From a virus, in IMG/VR virus record IMGVR_UViG_3300030117_007581, positions 1-34,831 of that record: 34,831 nucleotides of DNA; one strand, written 5' to 3'. The notes beneath the pieces were generated by a model, which was given only the letters and a program-made list of their open reading frames with translations, had not been told where the DNA came from and made no database searches. This document shows positions 10,129 to 18,547 of this stretch, one piece after another; position 1 is the stretch's first letter, and every line of letters starts with the position of its first letter. Position numbers and translations under genes: made by a program.

Positions 10129-10556
10129 TACACATTCTCCAGTCTAGAGTATAAATACTGGTCCTGACCTTCAGGACCGATGCTTTTTATTTTTGCTTCC
10201 TCTGTGAACCCTAAAACTTTTGCCCACTTTTCTTTATGAGGAAACCCATCGTCCACCCATATCTGATACCTTTTTTGTTTAGTATTTTTTATAAACTCTG
10301 ATATCAAACGCTTTATCTCCCGATGCAAGCTCTTGTTGTATTTCTTAATATTAACCACATCTGGGATAAAATAAAACTCCGATGCAAAACGATGAAGGCA
10401 TTTAACACCTGCTATTCCTAAAATATTTTTATCTTTAAAAATCGTTACAAACCCAAACTCTTTTAGTTCGTAATTATAAATGATGTCTTCTTTAGAAGTA
10501 GGAGGAGCATTAATAAAATCAGCATCATCAGGAGTAAATCGTTTTGTACTAATCAT
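10128..10556 (-). CDS. GNAT-like acetyltransferase-fold protein, T7 gene 13 position
   Basis: I chose the ATG at 10556 (MISTKRFTPDD, 142 residues) because AGGGGG lies just upstream. A longer reading from 10583 would overlap the nozzle gene more and lacks a better ribosome site. As called, it overlaps the nozzle gene by 8 bases and shares a base with the gp14-like start. The sequence has GNAT features: a beta pair FGFVTIFKDKNILGIAGVK in which an acetyl-CoA-site strand would lie, a long amphipathic helix (LHREIKRLISEFIKNT), and a final KWAKVLGFTEEAKIKSIGP, the usual 'neighbour/large clumsy residue then GF' end of GNAT proteins. T7 gene 13 lies at the same position. Whether it acetylates anything or is a structural cofactor is unknown. 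Confidence 0.7.
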   Translation of the reverse strand: MISTKRFTPDDADFINAPPTSKEDIIYNYELKEFGFVTIFKDKNILGIAGVKCLHRFASEFYFIPDVVNIKKYNKSLHREIKRLISEFIKNTKQKRYQIWVDDGFPHKEKWAKVLGFTEEAKIKSIGPEGQDQYLYSRLENV

Positions 10557-13500
10557 AAGTAATCCCCCTATGAACAATCGCAAGTAAATTCATCGGGAGA
10601 GGTTTATCCTGGATAACTTTAACTTGAAAAAACCTTTCATAGTCCCCAGGAAAATCTAAGTACTTATCTCCAGTAAATAACTCTAAGGCAGACCCCATGC
10701 CATGCCCCGCAGGTCTAAATACTATCTCTTCCAAGTCACTGTCAGCAGCAGACCCTAGCCCAAACTTAGCTCCGTATGTCTTGAAAAATCTTAAGACAAT
10801 TGCTTCGTTTCGTTTAAAGGATCCTTGAGGAGTTCCTGCTTCTCCCCCTGCCTCTAACTTCATAGTCTTCATATTACTTGTGTATTTAAGTCCTGCTATA
10901 ACTTCTGAGACAGGATCTTTTAGCGATAAAAACCCATTGGAGTCAACGCTTGATAATTCGATTCTTGTAGGACAACTAATAGGCCTAAATAAATAATGCC
11001 CTGAAGCCCCTTTTCCATTTATGTCCAATACTACTGGAGTATCGGCTGTGGCATTGGCATAGGAAGAAGCAAGTTTAAATTGAGTGTCAGAAGTTCGAAC
11101 AATATAATAATCAGTGTTAGGAGTTAAAGAAACTGTCCCACTAGAATTATAGGTTATATCTGAATTAGCTGAAGACTCATAATGAACTTTAGTTCCTGTG
11201 ACTAAGTTATGGTCTCTGTCTGCTCCTGCCCCATCAACTAGTTTTAAAGTATCATCAACATTTACATTACCTGGTAGAACGACAAAAGCACTACTAACAA
11301 AACCATTTGTTTCATAAAAACCATCAGCTAATACCTCCACTTCCTGATTTTGCAAGTGGGTAAATCCTGGAAAAGAATATGCAGTTACAGGAGTAATAGT
11401 AACTGTACTCGCACTTCCCGCAAGTCCACTTATAGTTTGGGGAACATCTTCAAACGCTGCCGAAGCAGTCGTGGCAAATTTTATAAGATCATCAGTCTCT
11501 CTTATTATCCACACATGCCCATCAGAGTTTACACTAACTCCTCCAGGAAGAGTGCCCCCCGTTAAAGTAACTTTTGTTCCTGTCCCGTATCCATGTCCAG
11601 GAATAGAAACCGTGTCATCGCTAACACTAACAATCCCACTATTATTAGCATCAAATGTTTTTACATTATCGGAAATTTTTACCCTCTTGGCAGAATCCGA
11701 AAACCATGCCTGGTCATCGTCATAAGTCGAAGTATTTTTCAAAAGAGTATGATCAAAATCCCCACCTATTTTTTCTAAGTAATGTTTTGTTGAACCTGCT
11801 ACAGTCCTGCTAAGTGAGATATAAAGGTCATCAAAAGTACCAGTACTGTTAGGAATAACAGTAACTCCGTTAATCGAAACATCATCCCCTCCTAGAGTGT
11901 GTCTGTGCCAAGCTACGGTCTCCGTATCGTTATCTAACGTCAAACCGATCAATTTATTTGTACTTGTCACAAACCAAACAATCCCCCTAGAGGCTTGATG
12001 AATCATTTGGGTTATCTCAATACCTGCTGTGTTCGTGGTAGGACTGGCACCGTGACTAACAATATGTTCCGAAGCTACCGACAAGTTCCTTGCCATGTAC
12101 CCACCATAGTCATTGTTATAACGAAACTCTCTTACCCTTTTCCCATCTCTAGTGACAAACAGTGTAGCCTGTTCCACCCGTTTAACTTGAGTCCCCAAAC
12201 CTCCATGGTTAGTCTGAGGTTGGATAAGAACATTAGTCGCTGTAACTGCACTCTCCCCACCTGTGATTACATACTCTGCCCCAAGTGTACCTACTTCCAA
12301 AGCTCTCTGAGCAGCTAACCATGTTATCTGGTTTACTTCCTGGGAAGCTATATTAAATGCCCAAGGATCTGAAGCTTTTGCAGTAATTCCACTGTAATCA
12401 AGTTCAGTAGGAACACCCGCATCATCTGTTCCTGTACCTGCTCCCATTCGGGAAGCCATAAAGTGATAAAAGTTATTCGTCATACTGGCATAAACAGTAT
12501 CGGACCTATCCTGAGTCCCTCCGAAAACTATTCGACTTTCAAAAAAGGCTACTGTTCTAGGCCATCCCCTATAATTATTCCAGGCTGATTCTTGCCAGTT
12601 ATCCGATTTAGTTCCTCCTGCATCTACATGAACAGTAACTTTAGCTTTTCCTGTTAATTGAGGAACTAAGGTATGTGTACCGGATCCTCCAGAAAGAGAG
12701 ATCCCTGTTCCCCCTGAACCCGCATCCTGTACTTGATTTTGATTAGTCGCACTTAATTGGAAATGATCTGTGTTGTTGTTAACTACATAATAATCAGTAT
12801 CCGCACTTAAGCCCGTTGGGACCGCCCCTGTCGTAGTAAACTGAATAATATCATTGTTAACAAACGGATGCCCTGTATAATTGACTCTATTATTTCCCGT
12901 ATCAAAAGACCAAGTACTTGTACTCGTAACCGATGCAGGTAGCCCATCCGAATAATTGATTTGATAAATACCCCAATGTGAAGAGAATAATTTATAATAC
13001 GCACCAAAGAAACCTGTCCTACTATTGCAGCTCCAGTATGGGACACTAACATCCGTGCCCCCACTCTTTACCATTAAAAAAGTTCCATCAGTCGCACCTT
13101 GAGATCCTGAAGCTTTTATCATCAAATCTGGATCTATGTTAGCTGTATTGTAAGGAACCGAAAGTGCTTTTTTCTTTTCACTAGGCCAATAAGATTCTGA
13201 ATGCCTACTGATTTGAAACTTACTTGAAGCAATCCTAGAGATAACCATCGGTTGGATTCTACCGCTAGAGTGAGTTAAGAAAAACTCCCCTGCTGACTGA
13301 GCATAAATAAACCCATTTAGATCCGTAGTAATATTGGAGAGTCCCTCTCCTCTAAAACTCCCTGATGCTGACCCGACTGTAAAATTTTGAGAAGTAGCAT
13401 AAACCCCTTCATCTACCCTTAAGGAAACTGCCGTTCCAGAAGAATCAAACATTTTAAACTTAAGAACGTCTGTGCTAACAGGTTCCATAGTTATGACATA

Positions 13501-13731
13501 GGCTTCAGTTTTTGAAAAAATAAAGTTCAATAGGATAACTTTATTCGTAGCTGAAAAGTCCAGAACAAACCTGCTCCCTGGTCTCCTCGCAATCCCACCT
13601 TGCCTTACTGTCAAAAAGTTCTCAAGTTCAGCCACTCCCCCAAAGTATTCCTTTAGGTCAGTTCTTCCATCTAACTTTGGATGGAGTTCTCCCGCAGCGA
13701 AACTATTTTGAACAAACCGATATCTGGTCAC
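10549..13731 (-). CDS. Tail tubular protein B / nozzle protein (T7 gp12-like) with three inserted beta modules
   Basis: The 1060-residue product begins MTRYRFVQNSFAAGELHPKL and continues with LENFLTVRQGGIARRPGSRF, the signature N-terminus of podovirus nozzle proteins. It caps the tail tube below the gp11-like adaptor. T7 gp12 has about 794 residues; most of the extra length is three modules with the pattern 'G-h-G/F...G..h.h..G..P.G......YYVh....d.FqLs' at about residues 285-360, 715-785 and 835-925 (for example ADTDYYVVNNNTDHFQLS and NTDYYIVRTSDTQFKLA). These resemble the E1 FCCH-type beta module that recurs in phage tail proteins. Start and upstream stop overlap as ATGA with the tail tubular A gene. 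Confidence 0.9.
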   Translation of the reverse strand: MTRYRFVQNSFAAGELHPKLDGRTDLKEYFGGVAELENFLTVRQGGIARRPGSRFVLDFSATNKVILLNFIFSKTEAYVITMEPVSTDVLKFKMFDSSGTAVSLRVDEGVYATSQNFTVGSASGSFRGEGLSNITTDLNGFIYAQSAGEFFLTHSSGRIQPMVISRIASSKFQISRHSESYWPSEKKKALSVPYNTANIDPDLMIKASGSQGATDGTFLMVKSGGTDVSVPYWSCNSRTGFFGAYYKLFSSHWGIYQINYSDGLPASVTSTSTWSFDTGNNRVNYTGHPFVNNDIIQFTTTGAVPTGLSADTDYYVVNNNTDHFQLSATNQNQVQDAGSGGTGISLSGGSGTHTLVPQLTGKAKVTVHVDAGGTKSDNWQESAWNNYRGWPRTVAFFESRIVFGGTQDRSDTVYASMTNNFYHFMASRMGAGTGTDDAGVPTELDYSGITAKASDPWAFNIASQEVNQITWLAAQRALEVGTLGAEYVITGGESAVTATNVLIQPQTNHGGLGTQVKRVEQATLFVTRDGKRVREFRYNNDYGGYMARNLSVASEHIVSHGASPTTNTAGIEITQMIHQASRGIVWFVTSTNKLIGLTLDNDTETVAWHRHTLGGDDVSINGVTVIPNSTGTFDDLYISLSRTVAGSTKHYLEKIGGDFDHTLLKNTSTYDDDQAWFSDSAKRVKISDNVKTFDANNSGIVSVSDDTVSIPGHGYGTGTKVTLTGGTLPGGVSVNSDGHVWIIRETDDLIKFATTASAAFEDVPQTISGLAGSASTVTITPVTAYSFPGFTHLQNQEVEVLADGFYETNGFVSSAFVVLPGNVNVDDTLKLVDGAGADRDHNLVTGTKVHYESSANSDITYNSSGTVSLTPNTDYYIVRTSDTQFKLASSYANATADTPVVLDINGKGASGHYLFRPISCPTRIELSSVDSNGFLSLKDPVSEVIAGLKYTSNMKTMKLEAGGEAGTPQGSFKRNEAIVLRFFKTYGAKFGLGSAADSDLEEIVFRPAGHGMGSALELFTGDKYLDFPGDYERFFQVKVIQDKPLPMNLLAIVHRGITYD

Positions 13732-14297
13732 AGTCTACTCTCCACAAAGCTGTCATCAATAAGGTCAGGTGCAGTCCCTTCTTGTGCATCAATACTTCTA
13801 GCAGCACTCAACACATTCTCATATTCCCCTAAAAGTTTTTGACTTAGAGAAGAACTTTGGACAAGTGCATAGCTGATGTCAGCCGCTAGTCTGAATGATA
13901 AAGCTTCTATAAATTGGGAATCATATTCTGCTGTAGCAGTTACTCGTGAAATATATTTTATTTTTACCGTGGCACTATCCGATAAAAGTTTCCTGTCAGC
14001 TTCAATTGACCATTTAATAGTATTGTCATGAAGCTCTAAGACTCTTAAACAATCTGAAGGAAGGAGATACTCGTAATCATATTCAAAAGCAGGAGTAGTT
14101 GTTAACTGACTCAACTCCATCCTTTTAATAGCGAAGTTCCAGGGGTGTGCCCTTAAAACTTCATCTCGAACTTTTTCATATTGTTCGTTACAAAGCTGTG
14201 CCCTTCGATTGGTTTCAGTCAGACTATTAATACGTTCCGCACCGAGTTTGACAAGCGCAGAATTAGAAATAGACGTTTCAGTTGTAGTTAACGCCAT
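13728..14297 (-). CDS. Tail tubular protein A / adaptor (T7 gp11-like)
   Basis: This 189-residue protein forms the dodecameric adaptor between connector and nozzle in T7-like virions. It carries the family landmarks NSALVKLGAERI near residue 12, CNEQYEKVRDEVLRAHPWNFA (residues about 36-56), FEYDYEYLLPSDCLRVLEL (71-89), and the late helix FIEALSFRLAADISYAL. Length matches the family (about 190-200). The ATG follows GGGGTAGGT. The gene ends in an ATGA overlap with the nozzle gene, so the two are probably translationally coupled. It is the first gene after the terminator at 14312-14334, so its expression depends on read-through or on a promoter I did not identify. Confidence 0.92.
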   Translation of the reverse strand: MALTTTETSISNSALVKLGAERINSLTETNRRAQLCNEQYEKVRDEVLRAHPWNFAIKRMELSQLTTTPAFEYDYEYLLPSDCLRVLELHDNTIKWSIEADRKLLSDSATVKIKYISRVTATAEYDSQFIEALSFRLAADISYALVQSSSLSQKLLGEYENVLSAARSIDAQEGTAPDLIDDSFVESRL

Positions 14298-14311
14298 ACC
14301 TACCCCGATGC

Positions 14312-14334
14312 AAAAAAGGGGACCGAAGTCCCCT
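14312..14334 (-). terminator. Rho-independent terminator downstream of the capsid genes
   Basis: On the minus strand a perfect 7-bp stem AGGGGAC/GTCCCCT closes a TTCG tetraloop and is followed by a run of six T. It sits between the stop of the 152-residue capsid-linked gene (14340) and the start of tail tubular A (14297). T7 has its main late terminator at the corresponding place, after gene 10. It would reduce tail gene transcripts relative to capsid transcripts. Confidence 0.93.
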
Positions 14335-14339
14335 AATAA

Positions 14340-14798
14340 TTAATCAACTACGTACATAACCATAATTTTAATTGAGTCTGATGTATCAGTAGCAACATCA
14401 TTGTGCATAATTTTAACTTGAAGAAAGCAACCTTCAGCATCAAACTTTTTAAGTCTACCTGCTAAACTTCCTTCGCTTAAGTTAATTTCAAGGTTTGTAG
14501 GAACATACCCATCAAAAAAACCATCTTCATCAGCAGCAATTGAACCATCATCTGAAGCAGTCCAACCAACATCAATTGAACCACCACCCATGGCAGTATT
14601 AACTAGATGGACATCTAAGATTCTAGCTCCCTTAGGGATCTTCATAAATCTAATAGTATCATCCGCAACAACATCACCTGCGAAGGTGTAGTCATCATAA
14701 GCAACACGCATTACTCCGTATTGTTCCCCTGCGGGAATCTTTTCCGAAGGTACGTTCACATATTGTTTTGTGTAATTTGTACTGTAATATGCAGCCAT
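14340..14798 (-). CDS. Capsid-associated protein, possible decoration or head protein
   Basis: The 152-residue product lies 12 bases after the major capsid gene and is followed by the terminator, so it is co-transcribed with the capsid and probably abundant. It is mostly beta, begins MAAYYSTNYTKQYVNVPSEKIPAGEQYG, and has IPKGARILDVHLVNTAMGGGSIDVGW in the middle and a hydrophobic final strand IKIMVMYVVD. The 'PKGA.hhdh' segment occurs in a group of small phage head proteins encoded beside the capsid gene, often thought to be decoration or minor capsid proteins. The RBS is AGGAGG (tatcctcct on the plus strand) before the ATG. The structural role is inferred from position and composition; no function is proven. 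Confidence 0.6.
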   Translation of the reverse strand: MAAYYSTNYTKQYVNVPSEKIPAGEQYGVMRVAYDDYTFAGDVVADDTIRFMKIPKGARILDVHLVNTAMGGGSIDVGWTASDDGSIAADEDGFFDGYVPTNLEINLSEGSLAGRLKKFDAEGCFLQVKIMHNDVATDTSDSIKIMVMYVVD

Positions 14799-14810
14799 TA
14801 TATCCTCCTA

Positions 14811-15764
14811 TTATTCTTTACAAGCAATTTCTACGACTTTGTTTTCTTCCATACGAGTCGCACCCATTCCCATACAGGCGTATACTTGTGTACTGTATGA
14901 CTTATCTGCTCTCTCAGAAATTTTCCCTTGAACTTCTTTGGCCGTAGCTAAAAGAAGACCATCTTGTGCCCAAGCAAAACACTTTCTGTAAGTAGCAGAA
15001 CCAGGAGTCAAAGCTTGAGAACCTGTACCGTAAGTACCATCAGCATTGTTATAACTAATGTTGGAACTACCGTAGTCAGTAGATAGTCTTTCTGTTCTTA
15101 TGAACTTAAAGCCTAGGAATGTGTCTATCTCACCCTGAACAAGAGCTTTAACAGTGTTAAAGTCGGCAGATGTAATAGAAGTTTCGCCCAATAGAGCTTG
15201 AAGTTGAGAAGATCCAATAGCAATATAACGTGGAATAGATTCATCCACATCATTGGCATCAAATTTCTCTTTAACTTTTCTTAAAGTTTGAAGGTTCAAG
15301 TTGTTACCTGCTGTAGCAGAACCATCAAAGGCAGCTACTTTATTAGCTGCGGCAAGAGCTACAGTAGAACTTCCATCCTCTCCGCCATATGCTGAACCAG
15401 TAGCGGCTTCGATAATCAGGTCATCTTTTGCTCTAGCTAAGGCCCAAACAGCAGCTTGAGCATAAGCACTAGTAGGATCAATAAGCATTCTGATTTTATC
15501 AGCATCATCAACTAGATCTGCCCACTCATAATCAGTCAACGTAACTCTACGTCTTGAATGTGGAGTATCGATCTGAGGAGTATCAGCATGACGAGAAGTT
15601 CTCTTAACAGCCGTTACAGAACCGATTCTATCATAAAAAGCAGACTTTCCTCTTTGAGATTCGTTTCTTACGAATGCTCCTAGCCTGCTACCTTTTTGTT
15701 GAGACAAATGGAAAACGTTTGCAGAAAATTGTTTCACAAACGCTGTAGTAATTTCACTAGACAT
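14811..15764 (-). CDS. Major capsid protein (HK97 fold)
   Basis: The 317-residue product forms the icosahedral head shell. Recognisable landmarks are the N-terminal helix (AFVKQFSANVFHLSQQKGSRL), the conserved TPHSRRRVTLTDYEWADLVDDADKIRMLIDPTSAYAQAAVWALARAKDDLIIEAA region (split here only by description; residues about 66-120), and the spine-helix segment LRKVKEKFDANDVDES followed by RYIAIGSSQLQALL. This resembles capsids of SIO1-like and other non-RNAP podoviruses as well as the T7 family. GGAG lies six bases before the ATG. A scaffold gene directly upstream and a capsid-associated gene plus terminator downstream support the call. No frameshifted minor capsid form is evident. Confidence 0.92.
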   Translation of the reverse strand: MSSEITTAFVKQFSANVFHLSQQKGSRLGAFVRNESQRGKSAFYDRIGSVTAVKRTSRHADTPQIDTPHSRRRVTLTDYEWADLVDDADKIRMLIDPTSAYAQAAVWALARAKDDLIIEAATGSAYGGEDGSSTVALAAANKVAAFDGSATAGNNLNLQTLRKVKEKFDANDVDESIPRYIAIGSSQLQALLGETSITSADFNTVKALVQGEIDTFLGFKFIRTERLSTDYGSSNISYNNADGTYGTGSQALTPGSATYRKCFAWAQDGLLLATAKEVQGKISERADKSYSTQVYACMGMGATRMEENKVVEIACKE

Positions 15765-15833
15765 ATTTAACTCCGTGGTTACTAAACGTTAAAAAAATTT
15801 ACTCTATTGAATTGCCCCGATAACAGGATTCAG

Positions 15834-15880
15834 AAGTGAACACTCCAAGGAGGTCCTTTCAGATTATCTCGTGTCCACTT
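15834..15880 (-). promoter_or_regulatory. Stem-loop in the leader of the capsid mRNA
   Basis: On the minus strand AAGTGGACAC (15880-15871) can pair with GTGTTCACTT (15843-15834): ten base pairs with one G-U, around a 27-base loop that itself holds AAGGACCTCCTT. It lies in the only sizeable gap inside the head gene block, between scaffold and capsid. It could protect the 5' end of capsid mRNA or be an RNase III site; that is inference. Confidence 0.5.
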
Positions 15881-15883
15881 GTT

Positions 15884-15912
15884 ATATTAAAGATTTTAAA
15901 ATTTTGCGTCAA
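15884..15912 (-). promoter_or_regulatory. Candidate sigma70-type promoter for the capsid gene
   Basis: On the minus strand TTGACG (15912-15907) is followed by a 17-base spacer and TAATAT (15889-15884). The -35 matches consensus at 5 of 6 positions and the -10 at 4 of 6, with ideal spacing. It lies just after the scaffold stop and about 120 bases before the capsid start. A dedicated capsid promoter is plausible, as with T7 phi10, but here of the host type. AT-rich DNA yields such matches by chance. Confidence 0.45.
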
Positions 15913-16692
15913 CTATAGATGTTGGAATAATCTTTGAACATCTGCCACTGCCGCCTCGTGATTTGGATGTCCTTTTTGATGATATGGGTGGTTAGGATCC
16001 GCCATAACAGTATTAATTTCTGCTTGGGCATCCGAAGGTGTCCTTCCCAATTGAACAGGTCCTTCTCCTTGAAAAGTATCTTCTGACAATGTTTCTCCAA
16101 TTTTGGCAAAAGTCTTTATCAATTCTGGATGATTCCCTAAACCTGAGTCATCTAAATAAGTTTTGAAGCTCTCATCAGTAAAATGATTTACTGCCGCTTG
16201 AGCAGACCTAACTTTATTATCGTACTCTTTTCCCCATTCAGTTTTTAAACCATTTACAGCTTGGTCCACTTTTGACTGAGCTTGTTTAGTATATTCTTCA
16301 CCTTGTCGATTAGCTTCTTCATTATACCAATTAAAAAGCTTTTGAGCTTGGGCGGGTAAGATCCCTGCTTCATGGGCAGATTCTTTAAACCCTTTAAAAA
16401 AGTTTTCATCAAACTCTTGCCCACCTGTTTCAATACTGTAGTCGTCCACTTTCTCCGGTAAGCCAAGTTTAGAAAAAACATTGTTCTTCCAATCATCATC
16501 AGTGGCATACTGTCCTGGTACAACTATCCGATCCTTGCCTATCATGCGTTGGGCATTAACATATGATTTGGCCAAATTCTCTACCGTCTCAATCGGTCCC
16601 AAACTTGGATCTTCTTTAATGTCTTCAGGTAAAGCACTCTTCCACGTTACTTCTTCAGTGGAGCCATTCTCCGGTGTTTCTGTATTGTCCAT
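15913..16692 (-). CDS. Capsid assembly scaffolding protein
   Basis: This 259-residue acidic, Gln/Glu/Lys-rich helical protein lies immediately upstream of the capsid gene. The N-terminus (WKSALPEDIKEDPSLG, then VENLAKSYVNAQRMIGKDRI) is the common start of podovirus scaffolds. The C-terminus has a short conserved-looking segment with NHPYHQKGHPNHEAAVADV, matching the 'pY.....P.H..av..v..L' end of the family that contacts the shell. It assembles the procapsid and leaves before packaging. The start at 16692 overlaps the end of the Bbp19-like gene by 38 bases. Confidence 0.88.
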   Translation of the reverse strand: MDNTETPENGSTEEVTWKSALPEDIKEDPSLGPIETVENLAKSYVNAQRMIGKDRIVVPGQYATDDDWKNNVFSKLGLPEKVDDYSIETGGQEFDENFFKGFKESAHEAGILPAQAQKLFNWYNEEANRQGEEYTKQAQSKVDQAVNGLKTEWGKEYDNKVRSAQAAVNHFTDESFKTYLDDSGLGNHPELIKTFAKIGETLSEDTFQGEGPVQLGRTPSDAQAEINTVMADPNHPYHQKGHPNHEAAVADVQRLFQHL

Positions 16693-16933
16693 CAGTCTCT
16701 AGTCCTCTGTTAAGTATATCTTGTAACTCTCTTTCATCGGTTTTTAGTATAGACAGAATTCTTAGAATAACATTCCTATGACCTTCTCTTAATGCCATCT
16801 CATGAGGATCATTTGAAAAAGTAGACGTTATCATAAAACTATTCTTCATCAAATCATAAAGAACCCGCTCGCCTTCATCACTGCGAAATATTTTTTTGTA
16901 ATCCGCAGTTATATCTAACATCTTATTTTTCAC
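16655..16933 (-). CDS. Bbp19-like small virion-region protein
   Basis: This 92-residue protein sits between connector and scaffold, where many podoviruses encode a Bbp19-type protein. It shows the family layout: a helix containing YKKIFRSDEGERVLYDLM, then FMITSTFSNDPHEMALREG followed by a basic helix (HRNVILRILSIL). The function of the family is not established; it is thought to be a head-region protein. The end overlaps the scaffold start, suggesting translational coupling. No membrane segment or catalytic motif is visible. Confidence 0.65.
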   Translation of the reverse strand: MKNKMLDITADYKKIFRSDEGERVLYDLMKNSFMITSTFSNDPHEMALREGHRNVILRILSILKTDERELQDILNRGLETDGQYRNTGEWLH

Positions 16934-18544
16934 TTATTCCCCTTGATTTGGACTCATATTTTGAAGGGCTGATGCCCCATCTTTGGCCATAGAAGCTTGT
17001 GCCATCATCTGTTGCATCTGCTGCGCTTGTGCCTGCTGTGCCTGCCTAGCTTCTCTTGTTCCTATTACATCCTCCATCGGACGTAACATTTGTTCAGGAA
17101 GCCCATACGCTTTAGATAAAAACCTTAATGCCTGATCCCCGTTGAGGTTGTCAATAATTTCAGGCTGTAATTGAGAAAGAGGAGCTAGAATATTCATAAC
17201 TCTTACAAAACTATCTGCTTCAGAAGTCTTCTGTGCCTTAGCTATCTGGCTACTATACTGCACCTGTAATTCACGATCGGCTAACACTTCTGGAATCATG
17301 CCCAACATTTTTTTTCGCATCATTATATTGAACAGTCTGCCAACCATAGGACGTAGTAATTCAAACTGTTGTCTTCCCAGGATAGGTCCAAGTAACCTGA
17401 GTTTCTCTTCTGTTCTCTGAGCTACTTCCGTAGCTGTCATCTGAGGACCTGTGTTTAATTGCAATTGATCTATAAAGAAGGCTTCTCTAATCTTCATTCG
17501 AATAGATTCAACAAACTGAATCCCAAAATCAATCTTAGATCCTGTGTCCAAAGGAGTGATCATCTTATCAGTTCCAAGCCCCGCCCTATAAAAATTGATT
17601 GCCCCTGGCGTGGTCTTGAATGGCATGAGCACACCATCATCCGGCATAAGGAGAGGAGGATCTATAACCTTTTGTGCTCCCCTAATAGTTGTCTTCATAA
17701 CCAAGTTAAGCATCTTAAGATCCGCTAGTGCCTTCATAGCAGGAGACCTACCATAGACTTCACCCGCTATCTTAGTCCACCGAGGAACAACAAATGGGAA
17801 CTCTTTAAAGCCCCCTTCATTAAGAAGAAGTTGTTTTTCTTTTAACACATACGCACTTCTAAACTTAAACCCCTTCTTTGTTGCAGGGTATTCAACATCA
17901 TCTTCAATAGGTTCTACTGCATGAATAATCTCATATTCCTGCATATAATTAGTTTTCAATTGTTCAAGGAGAGACTGATCCATCGCCTCCTCTCCGAAGT
18001 GTTGTCGGATTTGTCTTACACTGTACTTAAACGTCCTATAAACCGTGTCCACAATAGACTGATGATTTTCACTTATATAAGACTCATAAATAGGCCTAGA
18101 CTGAAACCTGACCACATCTGTATCATGTTCCTCAATCCGCATAAGCCCCGTTCCAAAACAGCCAACGTCCAGATAAAGCTCATGAATATGTGTGTGGAAA
18201 TTAGAGTTATTCAATACATTATGCATCTGCCTGGCACTATCTTGTAACCAAAGACGAACTTCATCGTCTTGATCTAAGAACTCGTCCCCTGTGCTTAGCG
18301 AGAACCATGGTGTTGCAGGGTTTGTCAACATCCCATGCAGGGCAGATGCTAACAATTCATTAGAGTGGATACCCGTTGAATCAAATAACTGATTCCCCTT
18401 TTTCTCACCCTTCATGTTAGTTTTATAAACATCATCCTTCCTGGGAATAACGTAATCCGCAAGCTCTTGCCAGTGTTGATCCCAGTTAACCCTTTGACCT
18501 TTTAAATACTCATATCTATCAATTATTTTTCTCGCTAAACCCAT
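16934..18544 (-). CDS. Portal / head-to-tail connector protein (T7 gp8-like)
   Basis: The 536-residue product forms the dodecameric DNA channel at the capsid vertex. The N-terminus (ARKIIDRYEYLKGQRVNWDQHWQELADYVIPR) and the block NELLASALHGMLTNPATPWFSLS are diagnostic of T7-like connectors. Later segments also fit: VGCFGTGLMRIEE, EVYGRSPAMKALADLKMLN (residues about 255-275) and QMTATEVAQRTEEKLRLLGPILGRQQFELL. The C-terminus has a Gln/Ala run (RQAQQAQAQQMQQMMAQ) that would form the flexible crown. Length matches T7 gp8 (536). It lies 3 bases after the 216-residue gene and directly before the Bbp19-like gene. Confidence 0.93.
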   Translation of the reverse strand: MGLARKIIDRYEYLKGQRVNWDQHWQELADYVIPRKDDVYKTNMKGEKKGNQLFDSTGIHSNELLASALHGMLTNPATPWFSLSTGDEFLDQDDEVRLWLQDSARQMHNVLNNSNFHTHIHELYLDVGCFGTGLMRIEEHDTDVVRFQSRPIYESYISENHQSIVDTVYRTFKYSVRQIRQHFGEEAMDQSLLEQLKTNYMQEYEIIHAVEPIEDDVEYPATKKGFKFRSAYVLKEKQLLLNEGGFKEFPFVVPRWTKIAGEVYGRSPAMKALADLKMLNLVMKTTIRGAQKVIDPPLLMPDDGVLMPFKTTPGAINFYRAGLGTDKMITPLDTGSKIDFGIQFVESIRMKIREAFFIDQLQLNTGPQMTATEVAQRTEEKLRLLGPILGRQQFELLRPMVGRLFNIMMRKKMLGMIPEVLADRELQVQYSSQIAKAQKTSEADSFVRVMNILAPLSQLQPEIIDNLNGDQALRFLSKAYGLPEQMLRPMEDVIGTREARQAQQAQAQQMQQMMAQASMAKDGASALQNMSPNQGE

Positions 18545-18547
18545 CTC

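Noticed and set aside
11995-12318. Plus-strand frame of 107 codons antisense to the nozzle gene
   Set aside because: It is antisense to a clear structural gene, with Cys- and His-rich composition typical of reversed coding DNA.
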